The notes under the pieces were generated by a model, which was not told the origin of the DNA, did not search any database, and worked only from the letters and a program-made list of their open reading frames with translations. This document shows positions 14,587 through 23,711 of a stretch of 64,000 bases of DNA, piece after piece. Origin of the DNA: Parafrigoribacterium_A soli (GTDB lineage: Bacteria; Actinomycetota; Actinomycetes; Actinomycetales; Microbacteriaceae); contig NZ_JBELNZ010000003.1 in the NCBI RefSeq assembly GCF_040227235.1, forward strand, positions 558,001 through 622,000, in the 5' to 3' direction. The position numbers were made by a program, and so were the translations under genes. The first letter of the stretch is position 1, and each line of letters begins with the position of its first letter.

Positions 14587-15636
14587 ATGCGCGCAACGGT
14601 GATTCATGCTCCCAGGGATATTCGGCTCGACGAGGTTCCAGACCCCGTACTCAGCACCGGCGTCGACGCCATCGTTCGTGTCGTCGCGGCGTGCGTCTGC
14701 GGCTCCGACCTCTGGCCCTATCGCGGCGTTCTGCCCACCACCGAGCCCCACCGCATCGGCCACGAGTTCGTCGGAGTCGTCGAAGCCGTCGGCGACGACG
14801 TCGAGCGCATCACCGTCGGCGACTTCGTGATCGCTCCCTTCTATGACTGCGACATGACGTGCGTGAATTGCCTGAACGGCGTGAGCACGTCCTGCTTGAA
14901 CGGCGGATGGTGGGGTGCGGATGATCGCAGCGGCCACTTCGCCGACGGGGCGCAGGGTGAGTTGGTGCGAGTTCCTCATGCCGATGGTTCCCTGGTTGCG
15001 ACCCCGTCGCATCCGGACCACTCGCTCGTGCCGAGCCTGCTGACGCTCGCGGATGTCATGGGCACCGGTCACCACGCGGCCGTGTCCGCCGGGGTGACGT
15101 CGGGCAGCACCGTGGTCGTCGTCGGCGATGGAGCCGTGGGCCTGTGTGCCGTGCTCGCCTCAAAGCGGCTGGGGGCATCCAGGATCGTCATCATGTCAAG
15201 GCACGCGGACCGCCAGGCGATCGCCCTCGAGTTCGGCGCGACCGACGTCGTGGAGGAGCGCGGCGACGAGGGCGTCGCGCGGATCCACGAGCTCTTCGAC
15301 GGCATCGGCGCGGAGTGCGTGCTCGAGTGTGTCGGCACCAAGGAGTCGATGGAGCAGGCGATCAAGTCGGCACGCCCCGGCGGAATGGTCGGGTATGTCG
15401 GTTCGCCGAGCGGCGGATCGGAGCTGCCGGTGCGCCCGTTGTTCGGCCGCAACGTCGGCGTGAACGGTGGCGTGGCCCCGGTGCGCAACTACATCGAGGA
15501 GCTGCTGCCCGAGGTGTGGGCCGGCAACATCAACCCGGGCCGCGTCTTCGACCTCGAACTGCCGCTGGCCGAAGTCGCCGAGGCGTACGCCGCGATGGAT
15601 GAGCGCCGGGCAACCAAGGTGCTGCTGCGGCCTTAG
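14587..15636 (+). CDS. zinc-dependent alcohol dehydrogenase (MDR family)
   Basis: This 349-residue medium-chain dehydrogenase has the catalytic zinc ligands CGSD (Cys38) and GHE (about 58-60), the structural-zinc cysteine array C-x3-C-x2-C-x7-C (in the CDMTCVNCLNGV region) and a Rossmann segment VVVVGDGAVGL. It should oxidise an alcohol or polyol with NAD(P)+; glutathione-independent formaldehyde or threonine-type dehydrogenases are nearby families. No strong RBS is visible. The next gene starts 15 bases downstream, so the two may be co-transcribed. Confidence 0.88.
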   Translation: MRATVIHAPRDIRLDEVPDPVLSTGVDAIVRVVAACVCGSDLWPYRGVLPTTEPHRIGHEFVGVVEAVGDDVERITVGDFVIAPFYDCDMTCVNCLNGVSTSCLNGGWWGADDRSGHFADGAQGELVRVPHADGSLVATPSHPDHSLVPSLLTLADVMGTGHHAAVSAGVTSGSTVVVVGDGAVGLCAVLASKRLGASRIVIMSRHADRQAIALEFGATDVVEERGDEGVARIHELFDGIGAECVLECVGTKESMEQAIKSARPGGMVGYVGSPSGGSELPVRPLFGRNVGVNGGVAPVRNYIEELLPEVWAGNINPGRVFDLELPLAEVAEAYAAMDERRATKVLLRP

Positions 15637-15651
15637 CGTCAGGGAGGTTTC

Positions 15652-16293
15652 ATGCGTTCATCAGTTCCGATCCCCGGGAATCCGTGGCCGCACGACATGA
15701 CCATCACGATCGAAGAGAGCTCTCAGCCGCTCCTCGAGCTACTGTGGGTTCGGGAAGCCTGGGGTCTGCATCCGGTCGGTGACGATCTGCCTCCACTGCT
15801 CGCAGATCAGTACGTGAGCGCGCAGCCAGAAGTCGGCATCGTTGAAGAGTTCGCGCGGTGGCAGTATGTCTGGTCCGATCTGTGGGAGGCGTGCGTGAAG
15901 CACGCCAGCCTCATCCCTGACCCTTCAGCGTTCGAAAGGCTTCGGGAGACCGCTGACGGGTCCGTCGAGCGCGCCCAGGGGCTGAAGCGGATGTACGGCC
16001 GGAGTTGGCGCGACACCTTCGGTGATGCTGCGCTCACGGATCGCTACCGCGCGTGGACTCTGGCGAACTTCGAAGCGCACGCCCGGCTTCGGCCTAAAGA
16101 CTATGAGGAGGCACCGGAGCGGGTGTCGCTTGCCGCGCTGATTCCCGCCTGGGAGGCAGGACTCAGCAAGATCGTGGTGATTCCGTGTCGGGGTAGCCAC
16201 ACGCGCATCATCGGTGAGCATTCCCTGCTCGTGACGGCCGAGACCCGCAACGATCCGCAGCGCTACAGTGAGGCGCTCGCGCAGTTCCAGTAG
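15652..16293 (+). CDS. hypothetical protein
   Basis: This 213-residue soluble protein shows no family I recognise. It is rich in Trp, Glu and Arg, predicted mostly helical, with a region WREAWGLHP-like near the N-terminus and a beta segment LSKIVVIPCRGSHTRIIGEHSLLVTAETR near the end. AGGGAGG lies just before the ATG, supporting this start rather than the internal Met at about residue 16. Two hairpins follow it before the convergent glpK. Confidence 0.65.
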   Translation: MRSSVPIPGNPWPHDMTITIEESSQPLLELLWVREAWGLHPVGDDLPPLLADQYVSAQPEVGIVEEFARWQYVWSDLWEACVKHASLIPDPSAFERLRETADGSVERAQGLKRMYGRSWRDTFGDAALTDRYRAWTLANFEAHARLRPKDYEEAPERVSLAALIPAWEAGLSKIVVIPCRGSHTRIIGEHSLLVTAETRNDPQRYSEALAQFQ

Positions 16294-16326
16294 GCCAGGC
16301 CCGAATCAGCCCGGCTCAACTCGCAC

Positions 16327-16464
16327 GACGTCGGAGCAGAGGCCGAGACGTCGAGTTTCCGACGTCCTTCCTCGGTGAGCAGCTCTGGCTGGCGCTTCAG
16401 CAGGACGAGGTGCGACACGCCGCGCCATCCGGTCGGATCACGCGGCGTGTCGCACGTCGTCCTG
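16327..16464. terminator. tandem hairpins between convergent genes
   Basis: The 202-base gap between convergent stops holds two inverted repeats. The first is GACGTCGGA (16327-16335) with TCCGACGTC (16358-16366). The second has 24-base arms (16401-16424 and 16441-16464) pairing at 23 of 24 positions around a 16-base loop. Neither has a U-tract. They are placed to end transcription from both sides. Confidence 0.7.
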
Positions 16465-16495
16465 TTCTGCGCGCCAGACCAGGGGCTATCGAGGG

Positions 16496-18010
16496 CTACT
16501 CGACGTCGTCGTCCACCCAGTCGAAGGTCTTGGTCACGGCCTTCTTCCAGTTGCGAAGCAGGCGCTCGCGTTCTGCCTCCTCCATGTTCGGCTCCCAGCG
16601 GCTGTCTTCCTGCCAGTTCGCGCGGAGGTCGTCGAGGTTGTTCCAGAACCCGACGGCAAGGCCCGCTGCATAGGCGGCGCCGAGAGCGGTCGTCTCGGCG
16701 ACGACGGGCCGCACCACCGGCACTCCGAGCACGTCGGCCTGGAACTGCATCAGCAAATCGTTGGCGATCATTCCGCCATCAACCTTCAGCTCAGCAAGCG
16801 GAACACCGGAGTCTGCGTTGACCGCGTCGAGAACTTCCCGTGTCTGGAAAGCGGTGGCCTCGAGCACGGCACGGGCAATGTGGCCCTTGTTGATGTACCG
16901 CGTCAGTCCCACCAGCGCGCCACGCGCATCCGACCGCCAGTATGGTGCGAACAGTCCCGAGAAGGCCGGCACGAAGTACGCGCCACCGTTGTCGTCCACG
17001 GTCTTCGCGAGTGCTTCGATGTCCGAGGCCGATGAGATCATGCCGAGGTTGTCGCGCAGCCACTGCACCAGCGAGCCGGTCACGGCGATCGACCCTTCGA
17101 GCGCGTAGTGGGGCGCCGCGTCGCCGAGCTTGTAGCCGACCGTCGTGAGCAGGCCGTTCTTGGAGTGGATGATCTCTTCACCGGTGTTGAAGATCAGGAA
17201 GTTTCCCGTGCCGTAGGTGTTCTTCGCCTCACCCTCGTCAAATGCAGCCTGCCCGAAGGTCGCCGCCTGCTGATCACCGAGGATGCCGGCAATGGGCACC
17301 TCGCGCAGCAGACTGGAGGACTCCGCGGTTCCGTAGACCTCGGAAGAGCTCTTGATCGTCGGCAACATGGATGCGGGGACGTTGAATGCGTCGAGAATCT
17401 CCTGGTCCCAACTGAGCGTTTCGAGATCCATGAACATCGTGCGGCTCGCGTTGGTTACATCCGTCACGTGCACGCCGCCGTCGACGCCACCGGTGAGATT
17501 CCAGAGAACCCACGTATCGGTGTTGCCGAATATCAGGTCACCCGCTTCTGCCTTCTCGCGCGCACCCTCAACGTTCTCGAGAATCCACACGATCTTTGTT
17601 CCCGAGAAATAGGTTGCGAGGGGCAAACCGACCTTCGCCTTGAATCGCTCGACGCCACCGTCCTTGGCGAGTCGATCGACGATGCTCTGCGTGCGGGTGT
17701 CCTGCCACACGATGGCGTTGTAAATGGGCTTTCCCGTGGTCTTGTCCCAAACCACCGCGGTCTCGCGCTGATTGGTTATACCGATGGCGGCGACATCGTG
17801 GCGAGTGATGTCAGCCTTCGAGAGAGCCTGACCGATAACCTCTCGCACGTTGTTCCAGATCTCCATGGCGTCATGCTCAACCCAACCCGCCTTCGGGAAG
17901 ATCTGTTCATGTTCGAGTTGACCGGTCGACACGATTGATCCGGAATGATCGAACACAATGGCCCGCGAGCTCGTTGTGCCCTGATCTATAGCGACGATGT
18001 ACTTAGCCAT
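16496..18010 (-). CDS. glpK: glycerol kinase
   Basis: This 504-residue FGGY kinase phosphorylates glycerol to sn-glycerol-3-phosphate with ATP. It has the diagnostic start AKYIVAIDQGTTSSRAIVFD, a segment GWVEHDAMEIWNNV, the phosphate motif near TYGTGNFLIFNTG, and ALEGSIAVTGSLVQWLRD. Its length is typical of the family. AAAGGAG precedes the ATG. It lies 52 bases downstream of glpD on the same strand and probably forms an operon with it, controlled by the divergent SorC-type regulator. Confidence 0.96.
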   Translation of the reverse strand: MAKYIVAIDQGTTSSRAIVFDHSGSIVSTGQLEHEQIFPKAGWVEHDAMEIWNNVREVIGQALSKADITRHDVAAIGITNQRETAVVWDKTTGKPIYNAIVWQDTRTQSIVDRLAKDGGVERFKAKVGLPLATYFSGTKIVWILENVEGAREKAEAGDLIFGNTDTWVLWNLTGGVDGGVHVTDVTNASRTMFMDLETLSWDQEILDAFNVPASMLPTIKSSSEVYGTAESSSLLREVPIAGILGDQQAATFGQAAFDEGEAKNTYGTGNFLIFNTGEEIIHSKNGLLTTVGYKLGDAAPHYALEGSIAVTGSLVQWLRDNLGMISSASDIEALAKTVDDNGGAYFVPAFSGLFAPYWRSDARGALVGLTRYINKGHIARAVLEATAFQTREVLDAVNADSGVPLAELKVDGGMIANDLLMQFQADVLGVPVVRPVVAETTALGAAYAAGLAVGFWNNLDDLRANWQEDSRWEPNMEEAERERLLRNWKKAVTKTFDWVDDDVE

Positions 18011-18062
18011 AATTGGTAACTCCTTTGTTTACTTAATGGACGTCGTGTGACGCTGCCGGCGT

Positions 18063-19808
18063 TCAGATCTGAGCGCCGTGATCATTGGTGAGTTCTCCCA
18101 CCGTCGAGGCCACCTCCTCCTGACGTTGTTCTTCTGTCCATCCAAGAACGGATGCGAGTTCGCGACTGATCGCGTCCAGAATTGGCAGGGTGACGTTCCC
18201 GGCGAACGCGAGACCGGTGCGCCGGAGCACGACGTCTGACAGCCGCACGACCGACTCTCGCTCAATCAGGAATTGGATCTCCGCCGTGCTCAACTGCGGG
18301 CACGCGGGAAGCGGCTGATCATCGTTCTCTTCGAGAAAGCGGATGACCTCGCCGGCTCTTGTTCCGTACCGGGCGAAGAGCTGTTCGACGCGGGCAGCGG
18401 GCACCGCGGTTGTCGCATTGGCGCTGATCCACGACCTGCGGTCGTTGGCTGTGGCGGGGTATTCACGCCCACCGCCAATCGCCAGCTCGCGAGTGTTGCG
18501 CGTGCGCGTCATCCCGAGCGCGGCCAATGCCATGTCTGAGACGCGTTCGCCCAGGGCGCGGAAGGTGGTCCATTTGCCGCCGACGACGCTCAGAAGCGTC
18601 GTAGCCTGCGACGAGGGGAGCACGCCGGATTCAACCCGATAGTCGCGCGAGACGAAGCCGGGTTGGGTGTCCTCGTGCTTCGGCAGGGGGCGGATACCGG
18701 AAAAGGTGAAGACGATGTCGGATCGGTCCACGGGCACCGTCGGAAAGACGTGCGAGATGAGGTCGAAGAAGTACTGGATCTCTTCCTCGGTACACACTGC
18801 TCGCTGAGTCACATCGGCCTCAAGGTCTGTCGTCCCCACCAAAATGCGGCCATTCAACGGGTAGATCAACACTATTCGCCCGTCGTTGTTCTCGAAGAAC
18901 AACTCTCGAGACGCACAGGCAGCCAGCAGCTCTGGGTTATCCAGAACGATGTGTGAGCCGCGGGTGCCGCCCATGTAGTCGGTCGGTTTGCCCAGAACGA
19001 GATCGGTGAGGTCGGTCCAGGGCCCGGACGCGTTGATGACCACGTCGGCCGTGACCGTGAACGTGTCACCGCCGACACCGTCTCGCAGAACTACGCCGCC
19101 CTCGACAGCGCCGATGGCCTCCACATAGTTCGAGGCGCGAGCGTTGGGGCCGATGTCTTCACCGTCCATCAAGAGGTCGAGCGCGAGTCGCTCCGGGTCG
19201 TGCACCGAAGCGTCAAAGTAGGTAGCCGTGTAGCGCACATCCGGATTGAGTCGGGGTAACTCTGCCAGCGATGCCGCCCGGCCGCGCACCCTGTGCCGCG
19301 GCACACTGCCACCGTCTCGGGAGAAGGAGTCGTAGAGCACGAGGCCTATTTTGATGAGCAGTGCGCCGCGTTCCTTCGGCGTTCTCTGCCGGTGGGTCAA
19401 CAACCGCAGCGGCGCGGCGAGGATGCCGGAAAAAGTCGAGAAGATCGGGATGGTGGTTTCCAGGGGCTTCACATAGTGAGGCGCGAGCCGGAGCAGGCGA
19501 TTGCGTTCCTGGACGGACTCCCTGACGAGCCGGAATTCCCCGTTCTCCAAATAGCGCACGCCGCCGTGGATCATGTGCGACGATGCGGCGGACGCTCCGG
19601 AGCAGTAATCATTGCGTTCGACCAGGATGACGTCGACTCCCTGTAGCGCGAGATCACGAAATATGGAGATTCCGTTGATGCCGCCGCCGACAACGAGCAC
19701 CTGCGCGTGCGGGCGCTGGATGAGCGCGGTGACGCTGGCGCGACTTTGCTCCTCGTGGGCCTGATGGTGTGAGCGTGAACTTGGCAAAGCTCTGATGCAC
19801 CTCTTCAC
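18063..19808 (-). CDS. glpD: glycerol-3-phosphate dehydrogenase/oxidase
   Basis: This 581-residue FAD enzyme converts glycerol-3-phosphate to dihydroxyacetone phosphate and passes electrons to the respiratory chain. The FAD Rossmann motif VLVVGGGINGISIFRDLALQG lies near residues 37-57, followed by GASAASSHMIHGGVRYLE and a C-terminal domain of the GlpD type. The start is uncertain: the 5'-most GTG at 19808 is given, but about 35 residues precede the FAD motif and a TTG 18 bases downstream has GAAGAGG about 12 bases before it. It is divergent from the SorC-type regulator and upstream of glpK. Confidence 0.9.
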   Translation of the reverse strand: MKRCIRALPSSRSHHQAHEEQSRASVTALIQRPHAQVLVVGGGINGISIFRDLALQGVDVILVERNDYCSGASAASSHMIHGGVRYLENGEFRLVRESVQERNRLLRLAPHYVKPLETTIPIFSTFSGILAAPLRLLTHRQRTPKERGALLIKIGLVLYDSFSRDGGSVPRHRVRGRAASLAELPRLNPDVRYTATYFDASVHDPERLALDLLMDGEDIGPNARASNYVEAIGAVEGGVVLRDGVGGDTFTVTADVVINASGPWTDLTDLVLGKPTDYMGGTRGSHIVLDNPELLAACASRELFFENNDGRIVLIYPLNGRILVGTTDLEADVTQRAVCTEEEIQYFFDLISHVFPTVPVDRSDIVFTFSGIRPLPKHEDTQPGFVSRDYRVESGVLPSSQATTLLSVVGGKWTTFRALGERVSDMALAALGMTRTRNTRELAIGGGREYPATANDRRSWISANATTAVPAARVEQLFARYGTRAGEVIRFLEENDDQPLPACPQLSTAEIQFLIERESVVRLSDVVLRRTGLAFAGNVTLPILDAISRELASVLGWTEEQRQEEVASTVGELTNDHGAQI

Positions 19809-19904
19809 TGCGGCATTGCATTGGTGTTTCCTGCGTGGACGTATCCATACTCAAGAGATCAGCGAATTGCTGCAAGCCAAATGAAAATCCGTGCAAGGAG
19901 GGCC

Positions 19905-20876
19905 ATGTTCGAGCAAAGTTTTGATGATCTACGTGACAAAACGGCGCCTGCATTGAAGGCAGCTCAGCTGTATTACGTTCACAACCTCACGATGGACACC
20001 ATTGCGCAGGAGCTTCAAACTTCGCGCTCCACGGTGTCGAGACTCCTCAGTTTTGCGCGTAAAACGGGGCTCGTTGACATCCAAATACGGTCTCCGCACG
20101 ACCACAGCTCGTCCCTCAAGGCCGCTATTCAGGCGCGGTTCAGCGTTGTCGCGCACATCGTTTCGGTGCCGGGCAACGTGAGTGCCGTCGACCGCCTCGA
20201 GCGAGTGTCGATGTCGGCGGCGCGTCTTCTCAGCGTCTTCATCGACTCGAACATGATCATCGGCGTTGCCTGGGGCTCTACGGTGACCGCCGTCACGCGG
20301 CACCTGGTGCCCAAGAACATTCACAACACGGAGTTCATTCAGCTCAACGGCGCGGGGAACATCCGCACGAGCGGCGTCGTATACGCCAGCGAAATTCTCC
20401 GCCGATTCGGAGCCACGTATTCCGCGAATATCGAGCAGTTCCCGGCCCCCGCCTTCTTTGACAACCCCACGACCAAGGAAGCCTTCTGGAACGAGCGGAG
20501 TACGAGGCATCTGCTCAACATTCAGGAGCAGATGGATATGGCGATCTTCAGTGTCGGTTCCCCGTTTTCGAAAGTGCCGAGCCACGTGTACATCGGGGGC
20601 TATCTCGATCCCGAGGACATTCAATCGCTCGCCGATTCCGGCGTCGTCGGCGACGTAGCGACGGTATTTTTTCGGGCGGATGGCAGCTACGAAGACGTCC
20701 CGCTCAACTTGCGCGCGACCGGCCCTGACTTCGCGGTTCTGAAGCGCGTGGCGCGGCGCGTCTGCATCGTCTCCGGAGTCTCGAAGCTCGCGAGCCTGAA
20801 GGGTGCGCTGGCCGCGGGACTGATCACGGACCTGATTGTGGATGAGGCTACGGCGAGGGCGCTCGCTGAAAGTTGA
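19905..20876 (+). CDS. SorC/DeoR-type sugar-binding transcriptional regulator (glycerol regulon)
   Basis: This 323-residue protein has an N-terminal HTH (YYVHNLTMDTIAQELQTSRSTVSRLLSFARKTG) followed by a large SorC-type sugar-phosphate-binding domain (for example GVAWGSTV, then VCIVSGVSKLASLKGALAAGLITDLIVDE). The ATG at 19905 is chosen, though its AAGGAGG is unusually close (2-4 bases); an upstream in-frame ATG at 19881 has no RBS. It sits between glpD-glpK (leftward) and glpF (rightward), so it most likely senses glycerol-3-phosphate or another triose phosphate and controls both arms. Confidence 0.85.
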   Translation: MFEQSFDDLRDKTAPALKAAQLYYVHNLTMDTIAQELQTSRSTVSRLLSFARKTGLVDIQIRSPHDHSSSLKAAIQARFSVVAHIVSVPGNVSAVDRLERVSMSAARLLSVFIDSNMIIGVAWGSTVTAVTRHLVPKNIHNTEFIQLNGAGNIRTSGVVYASEILRRFGATYSANIEQFPAPAFFDNPTTKEAFWNERSTRHLLNIQEQMDMAIFSVGSPFSKVPSHVYIGGYLDPEDIQSLADSGVVGDVATVFFRADGSYEDVPLNLRATGPDFAVLKRVARRVCIVSGVSKLASLKGALAAGLITDLIVDEATARALAES

Positions 20877-20926
20877 CGGCGAGTTGCGCGCGACTCATCA
20901 GCAACCGAACACTCGACGTCGAACTG

Positions 20927-20940
20927 TGCACGTTCGTGCA
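20927..20940. promoter_or_regulatory. palindromic operator upstream of glpF
   Basis: TGCACG (20927-20932), TT, CGTGCA (20935-20940) is a perfect 6-bp-arm palindrome 101 bases before the glpF start, in the only regulatory gap upstream of glpF. A shorter TTGCTGCAA symmetry occurs at 19867-19875 between glpD and the regulator. It is a plausible site for the SorC-type regulator. Confidence 0.5.
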
Positions 20941-21041
20941 ACTTCGTGTTCAAACGTATTCACGCAGCGCTAGCGTTCTGCACGTCCTCTTAGTGGACAC
21001 TCGCACGGTGCGAAAGCGACTGACTCAAAGGAGATTCACTT

Positions 21042-22022
21042 GTGAGTACGATCACTCCAATTCGAAGTGCGCTTCGATCAGGAATTTATAACGGAAGTGG
21101 GCTGAAGCGGCTCGGCGGCACGTGGGGAGAGGTACTGGCCGAGTTCTTGGGGACATTCGTTCTCATCGCGCTCGGAGACGGTGTCGTGGCGATGACGGTG
21201 GCCGCGCTGCCGGGATCCGGCCGCACGTCTGGGGCAACCACGTTCTTCCTTGGTGCTGGTGACTGGATGCCCATTGCCTGGGGCTGGGCGTTCGCCGTTG
21301 CTTTCGGCGTATACATCGCGGGCGGCGTGAGCGGAGCGCACCTCAACCCGGCCGTGACCCTCGCATTCGCCGTGAGGCGCAAGTTCGCGTGGAGGAAGGT
21401 CCTCCCGTACATCGTCGCGCAGGTCGTCGGTGCATTTGCGGGTGCCGCGCTTGTCTACGCCGTGTACTGGCAGGCGATCGATGCGTTCAACAAGGCATCG
21501 AAGACCGCCCGGGATGCCGCGGGCGGGCTGGCGACGTACTCCATCTTTGCGACGTTCCCCGCTCCGTATTACAACGGCGACAGCTGGGGTCCGCTGCTCG
21601 ACCAGATCGTGGGTACCGCACTTCTCGTGATGGCGATTGTCGCGCTCATCGATTCGCGCAACACCGCAGTGAAGGCGAACCTCGGGCCGCTCATCATCGG
21701 CTTTGTTGTGGCCGCGATCGGCTTGTCGTTCGGCGCCAACGCGGGGTACGCGATCAACCCTGCACGTGACTTCGGCCCTCGACTGTTCGCCTGGATGGCA
21801 GGGTGGGGTCAAACTGCACTCCCCGGCACGATCGACGGCTCGTTCAGCTGGTACTTCTGGGTGCCGATCATCGGGCCGCTCATCGGAGGCATCATCGGTG
21901 TGCTCATCTACGACCTCTTCATCGGCGACATCCTGCACGCTCGTGCACGCCTGAATGAACAGCCCGAGCCAGGCCGCACCACCGAGACAACGACCGCGAC
22001 GAGCCCGTCGGACGAGGAATAA
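21042..22022 (+). CDS. glpF: glycerol uptake facilitator (aquaglyceroporin)
   Basis: This 326-residue MIP-family channel has six hydrophobic segments and two NPA boxes: LNPAVT (NPA at 102-104) and INPARDFGPR (239-243). The Asp following the second NPA (NPARD) marks glycerol-conducting GlpF-type rather than water-only channels. A long extracellular loop rich in Ala/Thr/Tyr (about 145-175) and a charged Thr/Glu tail follow the normal pattern of actinobacterial members. The GTG start has AAAGGAG 8 bases upstream. It supplies glycerol to the glpK and glpD products. Confidence 0.93.
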   Translation: MSTITPIRSALRSGIYNGSGLKRLGGTWGEVLAEFLGTFVLIALGDGVVAMTVAALPGSGRTSGATTFFLGAGDWMPIAWGWAFAVAFGVYIAGGVSGAHLNPAVTLAFAVRRKFAWRKVLPYIVAQVVGAFAGAALVYAVYWQAIDAFNKASKTARDAAGGLATYSIFATFPAPYYNGDSWGPLLDQIVGTALLVMAIVALIDSRNTAVKANLGPLIIGFVVAAIGLSFGANAGYAINPARDFGPRLFAWMAGWGQTALPGTIDGSFSWYFWVPIIGPLIGGIIGVLIYDLFIGDILHARARLNEQPEPGRTTETTTATSPSDEE

Positions 22023-22041
22023 GCACCGACGCGGCGCATAA

Positions 22042-22087
22042 CGAAGAGCGGCACCCTTTCCGGAGAGAAACGGCGCCGCTCTTCGTA
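22042..22087. terminator. bidirectional hairpin between glpF and DUF6421-like gene
   Basis: A perfect 12-bp inverted repeat, ACGAAGAGCGGC (22042-22053) and GCCGCTCTTCGT (22076-22087), lies with a 22-base loop between two convergent stop codons. Confidence 0.75.
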
Positions 22088-22107
22088 TGTCTCGACGAGA
22101 CGAACCG

Positions 22108-23529
22108 TTAGGCGGTGATGCCCGCGGTCGACTCGATGACGTCCTTCATCTTCTTCGACAGCGCCTCGTAGAACATCGACAGCGGGAACTCGTCGTCCAG
22201 CACGGCGTTCGTGTACCCCTTGGGCGCGCCGGCGAGCGTCTCGTCCGGTAGTCCCCGGGCCCAGGCGGATGCCGGGTTCGGCGTGAGCGTGGACGACACC
22301 AGTTGGTAGGCGGCAAGCCAGTGCGCCGTCTTCGGGCGATCGATGCTGGCCCAGTAGAGGTCGTTGATGGCGTCGGAAAGCTGGATCACGACATCCGGCA
22401 CCTCGGCCCAGTCGATCGCGAGCTTCGTGTCCGTCCAGTGCAGCACGTCGTGCTGGTGCAACCACGCGAACAGCAACTGGCCGCCGAGTCCGTCGTAGTT
22501 GCGCACGCGGCTGCCGGTGATCGCGAAACGGAAGATGCGGTCGAAGATCACCGCGTACTGCACGAGCCTGGCGTGCTCGAGCGTGACCGACTGGATCGGC
22601 GTGCGCTCCGCATCCGACAGCAGCGCAAGCGAGCGCTCGATGCGCACGGACTCGCGGAAGGCGGTGAGGTCGCAGCGCAATTCCTCGAGCGAGTAGAGGA
22701 AGAACGGCATCCGCTGCTTGATCATGAACGGGTCGAACGGCAGGTCGCCGCGCATGTGAGTGCGGTCGTGGATGAGATCCCACATCACGAAAGTTTCTTC
22801 GGTGAGGTGCTGGTCTTCAAGAAGCCGCGCGGCCTCGTCGGGGAGATCAAGTTTCGTGATCTCGGAGGCCGCACGCACAACCCGCCTGAACCGCGCGGCT
22901 TCGCGGTCGGCAAAAATGGCACCCCAACTGAAAGTGGGGATCTCGCGCATCGCAACCGTCTCGGGGAACAGCACCGCCGAGTTCGTGTTGTAGCCGTCGG
23001 TGAAGTCGAGGAAGCGGATGGGCACGAACAGCTTGTTGGAGTAGTCGCCCGCCTCCAGCTCGCCGACGAATTCCGGCCAGATGACCTCGATCAGCACGGC
23101 CTCGGTGAGCCGGTCGGTCGAGCCGTTCTGGGTGTACATCGGAAAGATGACGACGTGCTGCAGGCCGTCAACCCTGTTGCGCTCCGGATGAAACGCCATG
23201 AGCGAGTCGAAGAAGTCCGGCACGCCGAATCCCTCGTCGGCCCAGCGCTCGAAGTCCGCGACGGATGCCTCGAGGTACTCGGCATCGTGCGGGAACAGCT
23301 TTCGGAAATTCAGGAGTTCGGTCGTAATGGTCTCGACGTGATCCCGCGCTGCCGCGTGCTGGGATGAGTCAGGGATGCTGCCGTCCTGAATTTCCCACGG
23401 GCGAAGCGCGCTCGCGGCCTCTTTCAGGGCCAGCCAGGACGGGTGGGTGGCCACGTCCTCGACGACCTCGGGTTCTCCAACGATGGCCTGCACTCCCGCA
23501 AAGGAGTCATTCGACGTGATCTGTGACAT
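22108..23529 (-). CDS. DUF6421-like conserved protein
   Basis: This 473-residue soluble protein looks like the actinobacterial DUF6421 family, whose role is unknown. Visible segments include VIFPMYTQNGSTDRLTEAV, a His/Asp-containing FVMWDLIHDRTHMRGDLPFD (which could bind metal) and AWLHQHDVLHWTD. GGAGGT precedes the ATG by 7 bases. It is monocistronic, ending at a convergent terminator with glpF. I cannot assign a reaction. Confidence 0.7.
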   Translation of the reverse strand: MSQITSNDSFAGVQAIVGEPEVVEDVATHPSWLALKEAASALRPWEIQDGSIPDSSQHAAARDHVETITTELLNFRKLFPHDAEYLEASVADFERWADEGFGVPDFFDSLMAFHPERNRVDGLQHVVIFPMYTQNGSTDRLTEAVLIEVIWPEFVGELEAGDYSNKLFVPIRFLDFTDGYNTNSAVLFPETVAMREIPTFSWGAIFADREAARFRRVVRAASEITKLDLPDEAARLLEDQHLTEETFVMWDLIHDRTHMRGDLPFDPFMIKQRMPFFLYSLEELRCDLTAFRESVRIERSLALLSDAERTPIQSVTLEHARLVQYAVIFDRIFRFAITGSRVRNYDGLGGQLLFAWLHQHDVLHWTDTKLAIDWAEVPDVVIQLSDAINDLYWASIDRPKTAHWLAAYQLVSSTLTPNPASAWARGLPDETLAGAPKGYTNAVLDDEFPLSMFYEALSKKMKDVIESTAGITA

Positions 23530-23711
23530 GGTTCAACCTCCGATCCTGTGGATAAATGCTTTTCATTCGAGGCTAGTCGCGGCGTCGCGGCGTTTGGTTG
23601 TGGTCGCCAGCGGATAATTGCGCGCTCGCGAGCCGAAACGCTCGATACCGCCGATGTGCGCCCCTTGTCGGCGGGTTCCGTGCGCGAGACGGTGGGGGCG
23701 TGCGCCGAGCG

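Noticed and set aside
16374..16821. Small ORFs on the plus strand across the glpK 3' end and the intergenic hairpins
   Set aside because: They are Arg/Ser-rich shadow frames over the hairpins and glpK with no RBS.
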